DNA of 51,040 nt from Arcobacter sp. (GTDB lineage: Bacteria > Acidobacteriota > Terriglobia > Bryobacterales > Bryobacteraceae). A program made the position numbers and the translations under genes. Below, piece after piece: positions 16,735-25,045 of the stretch (positions are counted from its first letter, which is position 1; each line of letters begins with the position of its first letter). Location: NCBI GenBank assembly GCA_020723085.1, contig DYJN01000022.1:1-51040 (forward strand). Direction: 5' to 3'. The notes beneath the pieces were generated by a model. That model searched no databases, was not told the DNA's origin, and saw nothing but the letters and a program-made list of their open reading frames with translations.

Positions 16735-17397
16735 ATGGCACTTACGCCGCGGCAGAAAGAAGTGTTGGACTTCCTCGCAGCCTATATCGAGCGGCACGGC
16801 TTCAGTCCCAGTTTTGAGGAGATTGCTGCGGGACTGAACCTGTCTTCACTGGCGACGGTTCACAAGCATATCACCGCGCTGGAGCAGAAAGGCTACGTGC
16901 GGCGCCGCTTCAACGAAAGCCGGTCCATCGAAGTGTCTCGCAGCTATCTGGAAGCGGAGCGCGAACGGCTGGAGGCCCGGCATGGAGGGCAGAGGGAGGT
17001 GCCCTTGCTGGGCCGGATCGCGGCCGGCCGTCCCGTGGAGAGCGTGGCGTCCCCGGAGACGCTCGATCTGGGCGATTTCACGGAATCGGAAAACATCTAC
17101 GCGCTGCAGGTGAAAGGCGATTCCATGATCGAGGATCACATCTGCAGCGGCGACTTCGTGCTGGTGGAGCGGGTGGCGGAGGTGCGCGACGGCGAGATCG
17201 TGGTGGCGCTGGTGGACGGCATGGAGACGACCCTGAAACGGCTCTACCGCGAGCCGGACGGCCGCATCCGTCTTCAGCCTGCCAACGCCGAAATGGCGCC
17301 AATCTACGTCGAGCCGGAGCGGCTGGAAATTCAGGGGCGCGTCCTCGCCGTGCTGCGGAAATTCCGCTCGCAGGCGGCGGCGCAGCGGGTTGGATAA
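16735..17397 (+). CDS. lexA: LexA repressor
   Basis: The 220-residue SOS repressor and self-cleaving protease starts MALTPRQKEVLDFL. A winged HTH at about 27-60 (FEEIAAGLNLSSLATVHKHI) is followed by the S24 peptidase domain. The cleavage site A97-G98 lies within GRIAAGRP. The catalytic serine is S130 (GDSM) and the lysine K168 (TTLKRLY). All functional residues are present. RecA-stimulated autocleavage would derepress DNA-damage genes. The promoter places transcription initiation at or within a base of the ATG, suggesting leaderless translation. Confidence 0.96.
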   Translation: MALTPRQKEVLDFLAAYIERHGFSPSFEEIAAGLNLSSLATVHKHITALEQKGYVRRRFNESRSIEVSRSYLEAERERLEARHGGQREVPLLGRIAAGRPVESVASPETLDLGDFTESENIYALQVKGDSMIEDHICSGDFVLVERVAEVRDGEIVVALVDGMETTLKRLYREPDGRIRLQPANAEMAPIYVEPERLEIQGRVLAVLRKFRSQAAAQRVG

Positions 17398-17425
17398 GCG
17401 GCTCTGCCGTCCTGAATGCGCCGCT

Positions 17426-17737
17426 TCAGCGGGTGGCCGTATGCCGCGCCTGGACGATGTCGACTGCCTTGTGCCAGTCTTCCTCATCGCGGCCGTGCGC
17501 GCCGCCGCGGCTCAACCATAGCAGGTACGCTTCGCGGGCGATTTCCTCATGATGGAGCGCCGGATCAAAGGGCCTGGCGGTCCTGCGGCGCGGCGCTGTC
17601 TTGCGGACCATGGCGGCGCCAGCCTGCGCCTCCTGGCCGGCACGTACGGCGGCGGGCGCCTTGGCGCGAGCGCTGCGCTTGGGAGCGGCGGCCCCGGCGG
17701 CTTTCGACAAAGTCCTGGTTTTTCTCTCTTCAGCCAT
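17426..17737 (-). CDS. DUF2934 protein with basic Ala-rich N-terminus
   Basis: The 103-residue protein has a Lys/Arg/Ala-rich N-terminal half (about 1-55). The C-terminal DUF2934 module reads EEIAREAYLLWLSRGGAHGRDEEDWHKA, with the conserved A-Y-x-L-W, G and D-x-x-H/W pattern. GGAG is 9-12 bases upstream of the ATG. DUF2934 has no established function. The histone-like basic N-terminus suggests nucleic-acid binding, but that is inference. About 200 bp upstream (17738-17947) hold no gene I can support. Confidence 0.85.
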   Translation of the reverse strand: MAEERKTRTLSKAAGAAAPKRSARAKAPAAVRAGQEAQAGAAMVRKTAPRRRTARPFDPALHHEEIAREAYLLWLSRGGAHGRDEEDWHKAVDIVQARHTATR

Positions 17738-17947
17738 TAGGGTTTCTCCGGTTCAGAAGGATGACCTGTTGATGGTTTTCACGAAAATGCAACAATGGAA
17801 GTCGTCAAAACGGCCCGGTGTGAGTGGCTTACAGGGCTGGTTTCGCACGGGCAATTCGTGGCCCGGATGCGAGATTTTTTATCAGGATACCACAAAATTC
17901 CGGGCCGGAGATTCAGGCCGGCCTGCCGGTCCGGCAGGACTTCGGAA

Positions 17948-18907
17948 TCAGTCCGGGCCGCCGCCGCCGGACCGCAGGATCTCCGCCAGGCGGATCAGGA
18001 GATCTGACTGGCCGAATCCGCCCGCCTTGGTCACCAGCAACCGCTTCGCTCCGCCTGACTCGAACGTGCTTGCCACCACGCCGGGCAGGACCTCCGCCGC
18101 CGGAAAGAGGAGAGGATCTTCAAACAGCCGCAGCACTTCGCGGGCCGTGTCGCCGCCGAACACAATCAGCGCAGGCGCCCGCTTGAGGTCGTCCCGCAGC
18201 GTGGCCATGCGCCAGCCGCCCGAAAACACGCCGCCGGCCCGCGCCGCCTCGATCTGCGCGCGGGAAGCCGGGTGGGCGCTGCCGTTGATGACAAGGCAAT
18301 CGCGCGCCGGCGGCGCCAGCTGCGGGCGGCGCATCATGCCCATGCGCCGCGCCAGCGCGGCGAGCAGACCGGCGGGGCCTGCGGCCAGCCGGGGCGGGCG
18401 TTCGGCCAAAACCGCGTCCGCCGCCCGGTCGAGATCCGCGTCGCAGGAGCCTTCATGGATCACGGTGCGTTCGAGCGGCGCGCCCTGCCGCGCGAGCACG
18501 CTCCGGATGTCGCCATCCCGCACCGGCTCGAGCGGATCGCCGGCGAAAGCCGTCTCTTCCACGGGCGTCCCGTCCACGTAGAGCCTGCCCTTGCTCACCG
18601 TCCTGCCAAGGCGGGGATAGGCGGGCGCGTAATGGATCTGTCCCGGAGGCAGTGCGGACAGCTCGGCCCCGATGTTGCCGCGCAGGGTCGAGTCCGTTTT
18701 CTTGTAAATCAATTCCGCCGGAATTTGTTCGATCCATCCGGCCACGCGCCGCCGCGCCTCTCCCGGACCGGCGTGGCGGGATTCCGTATCGATCACGGCC
18801 GCCGGAGCGGCAGGCGCGGTTTGCACCGCCACTGCCGCGTCCTCGAGCAGCACGCCCGCCTCGAGGGCGCCGGTGAGATCGTCGGCCAGAACCAGTGCTT
18901 TCCTCAT
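17948..18907 (-). CDS. Four-carbon acid sugar kinase family protein (DUF1537/OtnK-like), short form
   Basis: The 319-residue protein begins with LVLADDLTGALEAG (from about residue 6), the N-terminal signature of the family. It also has YKKTDSTLRGNIG and AYPRLGRTV in the first domain, LVINGSAHPAS in the linker, and FGGDTAREVL with TKAGGFG in the C-terminal nucleotide-binding domain. Characterised members phosphorylate threonate, erythronate or related acids. At 319 residues it is shorter than the usual ~400-430, mainly in the second domain, yet the end motifs are intact. The usual dehydrogenase and aldolase partners are absent, so the substrate is open. Confidence 0.82.
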   Translation of the reverse strand: MRKALVLADDLTGALEAGVLLEDAAVAVQTAPAAPAAVIDTESRHAGPGEARRRVAGWIEQIPAELIYKKTDSTLRGNIGAELSALPPGQIHYAPAYPRLGRTVSKGRLYVDGTPVEETAFAGDPLEPVRDGDIRSVLARQGAPLERTVIHEGSCDADLDRAADAVLAERPPRLAAGPAGLLAALARRMGMMRRPQLAPPARDCLVINGSAHPASRAQIEAARAGGVFSGGWRMATLRDDLKRAPALIVFGGDTAREVLRLFEDPLLFPAAEVLPGVVASTFESGGAKRLLVTKAGGFGQSDLLIRLAEILRSGGGGPD

Positions 18908-18956
18908 AGGCGTCGGAGGCGCCTTCCCGCTCCACGATACGGCTTCCGAAGCCGGA

Positions 18957-21353
18957 TCAGAAGAACCAGCGGAGCCGCACCCCCGCGGTGAAAGGTTGCA
19001 CTACGCGCGTGCCGACGAAAATCGACTGGAAGTTGTACAGGGCTGTGCGGTCCGTCAGGTTGGTGAACTGCAGGCCGATGTCGTAGCGCTTTTTCTGGTC
19101 GTGCGTCTTTTCGAATCCGACAACGAGATCGACGATGTTGCGGGGGCGGACGCGGGCCGGATTCCGGTCGAGCTTGACGTAGGGCAGCAGGTCGCGGAAA
19201 TCGGGATCGGCGGCGACTTCGGCGGGATCGGAGGAATTGGCGACCAGCCCGTAGTCGTAGCGGCTGCTGACCGTCGCGTACCAGCCTTTCGGGTGGTTCC
19301 AGTTGACGACGGCGTGAACCGACAGCGGCTGATCGTGGTCGATGATGAAGGCGCCTTGGGTGAGGGCGTCGATGGCGGCGTTGCCGAGGAACAGGCCGCC
19401 GGTGAACGGCGGCGTCGCCACCGCGCGCGAGTGCGTCACGCTGAGCGTATAGGAAAAGCCGCGGGCCGCGGGTCCCACCAGCCGGCCTTCAACGCCGTTG
19501 ACGCGGATGCGCGCCAAGGCGACCGGGAAGATGATTCCCGTGTCCAGAAAATTGTTGTTGTCCTGCACGTTTTGCGAGTTCTTGTGGTAGAAGGACACGT
19601 TCAGGCTGGCCTTCTTTCCGATGGCCTGCTGCAGGCCGGCCTCGAGAAAATTCTGCTCCTCGGGCCGGATCGCCGCCCAGCCGCCGAGAGCCTGCTGAAC
19701 GGCCGGCGGCGTCACCGATGCCGCCTGCGGCGAAGACGACAGCAAGAGGTTCTCGTTCGGCGGCGTCTGATACAGGCGCGAGTAGGATGCGCGCAGCACG
19801 GTGCCGGCTTCGCGGAAGTGGTACGCCGCTCCCACCCGCGGCTGGAACTGATTGCCGTCGGCCAGGAACCGGTAGGCGTCGAAGCGCAGGCCAAGCGAGA
19901 GGTTCAGCCGTCCCAGCGAGACGGCGTCCTGCAGGAAGCCCGAGTACATCCCGCCGGTGCGGCTGCCGCGGAAATCGAAGAGCGCCCCGCCGCGCGTCAG
20001 GTCATGCGGCAGCAGGTTGGGATTGTAGTTGTCCGCGTCCGCCGGGTCGTTGAAAGACGCTGACGTGATGCCCATGGCGAAGTGCTCGCTCAGCGGATAG
20101 CGCTGGATGTCGAAGCCCGCCCGCAAGGTGTGCCTGCCGCGGACCGCGTTCAGCCGCGCGCCCGCCGTGATCGTGGACATCTGGCGGTCCTGGGAGGCTG
20201 TCACCGGAATGTCGCCCAGGCTGGGCTTCAGCCACGCCTGCGCCTTTCGGGCGGAAAAGTTGGCGTCGAAGGTCGTCTGCGCGTTCAACGTCCGCACCCA
20301 GCCGAGCGAAATGGCGCCATCGCGGAGAAGCTGGCGCTGGTCCATCCCGTTGGCGTGCTGCGAGCGCAGATTGGCGAGCTGGAACGACGCGCGCCCGGCC
20401 ATCAGATTCAGCCGGAACACATCGAGCGCGCCCGGATGCCAGTCGAGGCGCGCAAAGGCGCGCTGGTTGTTGCCGCCGTTGTGGAGATTGTCGAGCGAGA
20501 CGGAATCCAGATACCGGTTCGTCTTCGACGTGTTGACCACCGCCGAGTAGCCGAAATGGCCCGCCTCGCCTGATACGTGAGTCACCTGGCTCAGAAGATC
20601 AAACTGGGCGGCGTTCAGCAGGGTGCTTCCGCCGAAGCGCCGCGCCGTGCCCATGCCGGAGCGGGTGGCGATGTTGGCTATGGCGCTCACCTTGTTGCCG
20701 TACTCGGCGGGCACGTTGCCGGTGAACAGTTCGACCGTCTGCACGATGTTGGGGTCCACGGCATTGGCAAAGGCGCCGGTGAGCTGGTCGGAGATGGGCA
20801 TGCCGTCGATGACGAAGGTCATCTGGTTGTGCGCCCCGCGCGGGTGGATGGCGCCGTTGGCGTTCTGCGCGAAGCCGGGCATGGAGACGAGGATGCTCTC
20901 CAGCCCCTTGTTGCCCGCCTGCAACGCCAGCTTTTCGATGTCGGACTGGTTCATCTGCACGTGCGTGCCGGTTTCCTCCGGATCTACCAACAACCCGACG
21001 GACGCCTCCACGGTGATGCTTTCGCGAACGCCCGCCGGCGCCAGGCGGACGATCAACTCCACCGGTACATTGGTGCGCAGCGAGACGGTCTCCTCGTGCG
21101 GCTCGAATCCCTCGCGTTCAACCGTCACGCTGTAACTGTGGAATGGAATGTTGCGGATCTCGAAAGCTCCGTTCTTGTCCGTTCTCATCTCGGTGCGGAA
21201 CCGCGTCACAGGGTTCTCCACGCGGATGGTCGCGCCGGGAATCACCGCGCCGGTCGCATCCTGCACCACGCCCTGCAGCACCGCCGTCGATTGCGCAACG
21301 GCAGCCGGAGCGAGAGACACCATCAGAACAGCTGCCAGCGAAGGGATACGCAT
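18957..21353 (-). CDS. TonB-dependent receptor with N-terminal carboxypeptidase-regulatory-like domain
   Basis: The 798-residue outer-membrane transporter has a signal peptide at 1-20. A CarboxypepD_reg-like beta-sandwich follows (about 23-105, VVQDATGAVIPGATIRVENPVT), then a plug domain (about 115-225, with GNKGLESILVSMPGF and FVIDGMPISD). A 22-strand barrel runs to the C-terminus, which ends in aromatic RLRWFF as expected for BamA recognition. This domain order is characteristic of the large receptor families of Acidobacteriota and Bacteroidota. No SusD-like partner is adjacent. The divergent DASS transporter 107 bp away suggests a matched outer/inner membrane route for an organic acid, which is inference. 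Confidence 0.92.
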   Translation of the reverse strand: MRIPSLAAVLMVSLAPAAVAQSTAVLQGVVQDATGAVIPGATIRVENPVTRFRTEMRTDKNGAFEIRNIPFHSYSVTVEREGFEPHEETVSLRTNVPVELIVRLAPAGVRESITVEASVGLLVDPEETGTHVQMNQSDIEKLALQAGNKGLESILVSMPGFAQNANGAIHPRGAHNQMTFVIDGMPISDQLTGAFANAVDPNIVQTVELFTGNVPAEYGNKVSAIANIATRSGMGTARRFGGSTLLNAAQFDLLSQVTHVSGEAGHFGYSAVVNTSKTNRYLDSVSLDNLHNGGNNQRAFARLDWHPGALDVFRLNLMAGRASFQLANLRSQHANGMDQRQLLRDGAISLGWVRTLNAQTTFDANFSARKAQAWLKPSLGDIPVTASQDRQMSTITAGARLNAVRGRHTLRAGFDIQRYPLSEHFAMGITSASFNDPADADNYNPNLLPHDLTRGGALFDFRGSRTGGMYSGFLQDAVSLGRLNLSLGLRFDAYRFLADGNQFQPRVGAAYHFREAGTVLRASYSRLYQTPPNENLLLSSSPQAASVTPPAVQQALGGWAAIRPEEQNFLEAGLQQAIGKKASLNVSFYHKNSQNVQDNNNFLDTGIIFPVALARIRVNGVEGRLVGPAARGFSYTLSVTHSRAVATPPFTGGLFLGNAAIDALTQGAFIIDHDQPLSVHAVVNWNHPKGWYATVSSRYDYGLVANSSDPAEVAADPDFRDLLPYVKLDRNPARVRPRNIVDLVVGFEKTHDQKKRYDIGLQFTNLTDRTALYNFQSIFVGTRVVQPFTAGVRLRWFF

Positions 21354-21460
21354 GAAGAAGGCCCGTCAGATTGAACTGATATCTTCTCACTCTAGCGCAG
21401 CCGGGCATGTGCCAATGTTCAGATGCAGCGGGGCAAGCGGATCATATAAACTCCCTCCGA

Positions 21461-22885
21461 ATGGCTGAAGTCAGCGCGAAGCGCCAGGGGATGTGGCCGA
21501 AGCTGGCCGTGCTGGCTGCAGTCTTCGCGGGCTTTGTGTTCCTGGTTCCCCGCCCGGAGGCTTTGACGCCCGGAGCATGGCGCCTCGGCGGGCTGTTTCT
21601 GGCCACGGTGGCAGGGCTGATCCTGCAGCCGGCGCCCGGCGGGGCGGTCGTGCTGCTGGCGGTGACGGCGGCGCCGCTGCTCACTCCGCTGAAGCTTTCG
21701 GACGCGCTGGGCGGCTACGCCGATCCGACCGTCTGGCTGGTGATGGCGGCGTTCTTCATCGCCCGCGCGCTGATCAATACCGGGCTGGCGCGCCGGATCG
21801 CGCTGATGTTCGTCCGTGCTTTCGGACGCAGCACCCTGGGAGTGTGCTATGCGCTGGGGCTGTCCGACATGGTGCTGGCGAGCATCATTCCGTCCAATGC
21901 GGCGCGCTCGGGCGGCGTGATCCTGCCCATCGCGCGTTCGATCGCGGAGCTGTACGGATCGCAGCCGGGGGCCACGGCGCGGCGCATGGGCGCATTCCTG
22001 ATGGCGGGCGTGTATCAGTCGATCTGCGTCACAGCGGCGATGTTTTTCACCGGGCAGGCGAGCAATCCTCTGGCGGCGCAGATGGCGGGCGCATTCGGCT
22101 ATACGGTGACGTGGGCGGGCTGGATCGCCGCCGCGTGCGTGCCGGGCGCGTGCTCGCTGGCGCTCGTGCCGTGGGTGGTGTCGAGGATCTATCCGCCGGA
22201 GATCCGGCGCACGCCGGAGGCGGCCGAGTTCGCCCGCGCCGAACTGGAAAAGATGGGGGCGATGTCGGCGCAGGAGAAGGTCCTGCTGGCCGTGTTCCTC
22301 AGCGTATGCGGCGCTTGGGCGACGTCGTCGTGGACCGGCCTCGACATCGCCGTGGCGGCGCTGTGCGGCAGCGCGGCGCTGCTGCTGGCGCGCGTGCTGT
22401 CGTGGCAGGACGTGACGGGCGAGCGGGCGGCGTGGGACATCTTCCTCTGGTACGGTGGGCTGCTGCGTCTCGGCAAGGCGCTGCACGAGCAGCACGTGAC
22501 GGAGGCTTTCTCGCAGCGTTTCGGCGCGGTGCTGTCCGGGCTGGAGTGGTTCGCCTTGCTCGTGGCGGCGCTGCTCGTGTTCTACTATGCCCACTACCTG
22601 TTTGCGAGCATCACCGCGCACCTGCTGGCGCTGTATGCGCCGTTTCTGGCATTGCTGTCGGCGAAAGAAGCGCCGCTGGGCCTGGTGGTGTTCAGTTTCG
22701 CCTGCTTCGCCAATCTGAGCGCGGGGCTGACAAACTACGGCACGACGCCATCGCCCATGTATTTCGCGCACGGATACGTGCCGTTCCGGGACTGGTGGCG
22801 CGTGGGCTTTCTGGTCTCGTTATGCCACTTGGCCGTCTGGGGCAGCGTAGGATTCGCCTGGTGGAAGCTGATCGGGCTGTGGTGA
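21461..22885 (+). CDS. DASS-family (SLC13-type) dicarboxylate/anion:sodium symporter
   Basis: The ~474-residue inner-membrane protein has about 12 helices. The two substrate/Na-binding signatures of the divalent anion:Na symporter family are present: SNAARSGGVILPIA in the first half and TNYGTTPSPMYF in the second. The latter is typical of the 2-oxoglutarate/malate-translocator-like (YbhI/SodiT) branch. ATG at 21461 is used; the frame is open further upstream but without a start context. TATAAA about 10-15 bases upstream may be the -10. Likely substrates are C4-C6 carboxylates. Confidence 0.88.
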   Translation: MAEVSAKRQGMWPKLAVLAAVFAGFVFLVPRPEALTPGAWRLGGLFLATVAGLILQPAPGGAVVLLAVTAAPLLTPLKLSDALGGYADPTVWLVMAAFFIARALINTGLARRIALMFVRAFGRSTLGVCYALGLSDMVLASIIPSNAARSGGVILPIARSIAELYGSQPGATARRMGAFLMAGVYQSICVTAAMFFTGQASNPLAAQMAGAFGYTVTWAGWIAAACVPGACSLALVPWVVSRIYPPEIRRTPEAAEFARAELEKMGAMSAQEKVLLAVFLSVCGAWATSSWTGLDIAVAALCGSAALLLARVLSWQDVTGERAAWDIFLWYGGLLRLGKALHEQHVTEAFSQRFGAVLSGLEWFALLVAALLVFYYAHYLFASITAHLLALYAPFLALLSAKEAPLGLVVFSFACFANLSAGLTNYGTTPSPMYFAHGYVPFRDWWRVGFLVSLCHLAVWGSVGFAWWKLIGLW

Positions 22886-22901
22886 GCCTCGCCGTCCCGG
22901 C

Positions 22902-24500
22902 TTAGCTGACCGCCTCCACTTCCACCTTGCGCCCCGCGCGCTCGAAGCGCAGCCGCGCCTGATGCTCCTGCCATAACGTGGAAAAGCCTGCCCAGAAATA
23001 CCCCGACACGAAGATCATCAGGAACGGCAGGGCGAAGAAGTTCATCACGTCGATGCAGTAAGCCACCATGGCAAGGAAGAACAGCCCCATGCCGATTTCG
23101 GCGAAAGGCAGCCAGCCCGACTTGCGCTTGTAGACCACCGCCACCTGCGCGCCCGGAGCTTTCGGGGCGTATTTCGGCGTGCGGACGAAACTCGATTGCT
23201 TGCCCAGCAGCGCTTCGATCACGGCTTTTGTGTTTGAGATCGTCAGGGCGACGCCCATCGCCAGCAGGAACGGCAGAATGAGAATCGACCGCTTCCAGCG
23301 GTCCGGATACAGCTCTTTCTCCGCCAGCAGGTAAAACGACACGACGCTCCAGAACGAGCAGACGATCAGCGGCGCGTCCACCAGCAGCAGCTCCTGCCAG
23401 CCGATGTAGAAGCGCACCATCATCACCGGCAGCATCAGCGCCGAGACGGCGACCATCATCGGATAGCTGATGTTCGGCGTCAGATGGAACCAGGCTTCCA
23501 GCTTCTCGCGCCAGCTCACGTCCGCGCGCAGGATGCGCGGCAGCAGCTTCAGCGCCACCTGCGTCAACCCCTTCGCCCACCGCTGCTGCTGCACCTGGAA
23601 ACCGTAAGTGTCGACGGGCAGCTCCGAGGGGCACTCCAGCCACGGCAGATAGACGAATTTCCAGCCGCGCAGCTGCGCCCGGTAGCTGAGATCGCTGTCC
23701 TCGGTGAGAGTGTCGTGCTCCCAGCCGCCCGCGTCCTCGATCATCTGCCGGCGCAGGATGCCGGCGGTGCCGTTGAAGTTGAAGAACAGCCCCGTGCCCC
23801 ACCGCGCCACGTGCTCCAGCGCGAAATGGCCGTCCAGCATGAGCGCCTGCACTTCCGTCAGCAGGTTGTGATGGCGGTTGATGTAAGTCCAGCGGGTCTG
23901 CACGAGCCCCACCTGCGGATCGGCGAAGAAGTGGACTGTGCGCTCGAGAAAGTCCTCCGGCGGCATGAAGTCGGCGTCGAAGATGGCGAGCAGGTCGCCC
24001 TTGGCGCGTTTCATGCCCTCCTGCAAGGCGCCCGCCTTGAAGCCCGTCCGGTTGGTGCGGTGGATGTATTCGATGGGATGCCCCTGGGCGCGCAGCCGTT
24101 CCACCAGTGCTTCCGTATAGGGGTGCGTGTCGTCGGTGGAGTCGTCGAGCACCTGAATTTCCAGCAGTTCGCGCGGGTAGCGGATCTTCAGCACGCTGTC
24201 GAGAAGCTGATCCACCACGTTGCGCTCGTTGAACAGCGGAAGCTGGATGGTGACGCGGGGCAATGCTTCAAAGCGCTGTTGCGGCTCGCGCGGGATCTTG
24301 CGCCGCGACTTGAGGTACCGGCAGATCACAACGAAGCGGTGGGCGCCGTAAATGGCCAGCGCGCCCAGCATCAGGAAATAGGGGATCAGCAGCAGCCAGT
24401 CGAACCAGTCGAGTTGATGGATGCCGGCGAAGGTGTCATCTGTCAGGACTCTCGACCAGCGGTCCGCCGCTGACGGCGCCAACAGGAATGCCAAAATCAT
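22902..24500 (-). CDS. Cellulose-synthase-like family 2 glycosyltransferase
   Basis: The 532-residue protein has one N-terminal transmembrane helix pair, a cytosolic GT2 domain, then four or so C-terminal helices. The processive-GT signature D, D, D, QxxRW is intact in order: DDSTDD, FDADF, TEDSDL and QQQRWAKG. The architecture matches membrane GT2 enzymes related to CESA/CslA-type glucomannan or beta-glucan synthases. No PilZ domain or bcs partner gene is adjacent. It would polymerise or transfer an NDP-sugar across the inner membrane. It converges with the DASS gene (16-bp gap). Confidence 0.9.
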   Translation of the reverse strand: MILAFLLAPSAADRWSRVLTDDTFAGIHQLDWFDWLLLIPYFLMLGALAIYGAHRFVVICRYLKSRRKIPREPQQRFEALPRVTIQLPLFNERNVVDQLLDSVLKIRYPRELLEIQVLDDSTDDTHPYTEALVERLRAQGHPIEYIHRTNRTGFKAGALQEGMKRAKGDLLAIFDADFMPPEDFLERTVHFFADPQVGLVQTRWTYINRHHNLLTEVQALMLDGHFALEHVARWGTGLFFNFNGTAGILRRQMIEDAGGWEHDTLTEDSDLSYRAQLRGWKFVYLPWLECPSELPVDTYGFQVQQQRWAKGLTQVALKLLPRILRADVSWREKLEAWFHLTPNISYPMMVAVSALMLPVMMVRFYIGWQELLLVDAPLIVCSFWSVVSFYLLAEKELYPDRWKRSILILPFLLAMGVALTISNTKAVIEALLGKQSSFVRTPKYAPKAPGAQVAVVYKRKSGWLPFAEIGMGLFFLAMVAYCIDVMNFFALPFLMIFVSGYFWAGFSTLWQEHQARLRFERAGRKVEVEAVS

Positions 24501-24661
24501 GTCCGGGTACCTCTCCCGATACCTTCGCGCACACCGAACCCGCGGCTATTGGCGCCGCAGCGCAGACAGAGCTGTCTCCTCCATGCCTGCCATTCCCTAT
24601 CATAAACCGGCGCAAGGAGCAGCGGCCGCGTCCGCCCGGGCGTACAATGGCGGGTGCCGCT

Positions 24662-25045
24662 ATGGAAACCCACGTCAAGGTACTAGCCTGGTTCAACCTG
24701 GTCCTCGGAGGGCTTGGCGTCCTGCTCGCCGCCATCACCTTCGCCGGAGGTTCTGCCGTGCCAGCCATCATTGCGGCTGCGGCGGGCGAGGCCGGATTCC
24801 TGCCCGCTTCGATTCTTCAAGCGATCGTCGCCGTGGTTGTGGTGCTGATCCTCGTGCTTTCGCTTCCATCGCTGATTCTGGGCTTCGGCCTGTATAACCT
24901 CCGCCCTTGGGCAAGGATCCTGGGCATCGTGCTGGCGGCGATCCACCTGCTCAACGTGCCTCTCGGCACGCTGATCTCCGTGTACGCATTCTGGGTGCTC
25001 CTGAACCCGCAGACGGAGGCGTTGTTCCGGCGTCCTCAGGCCTGA
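24662..25045 (+). CDS. Small four-helix membrane protein
   Basis: The 127-residue protein has three or four hydrophobic segments (about 6-28, 50-78, 85-105, 108-122). Its ending, LRPWARILGIVLAAIHLLN then GTLISVYAFWVLLN, is a pattern I associate with small acidobacterial membrane proteins of unknown role. ATG at 24662 is preferred over ATG 24647 because the latter lies inside a TACAAT -10-like box (24643-24648); a frame extension to 24488 lacks hydrophobic character. The 3' end overlaps the convergent sulfatase by 10 bp. Function is unknown. Confidence 0.7.
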   Translation: METHVKVLAWFNLVLGGLGVLLAAITFAGGSAVPAIIAAAAGEAGFLPASILQAIVAVVVVLILVLSLPSLILGFGLYNLRPWARILGIVLAAIHLLNVPLGTLISVYAFWVLLNPQTEALFRRPQA

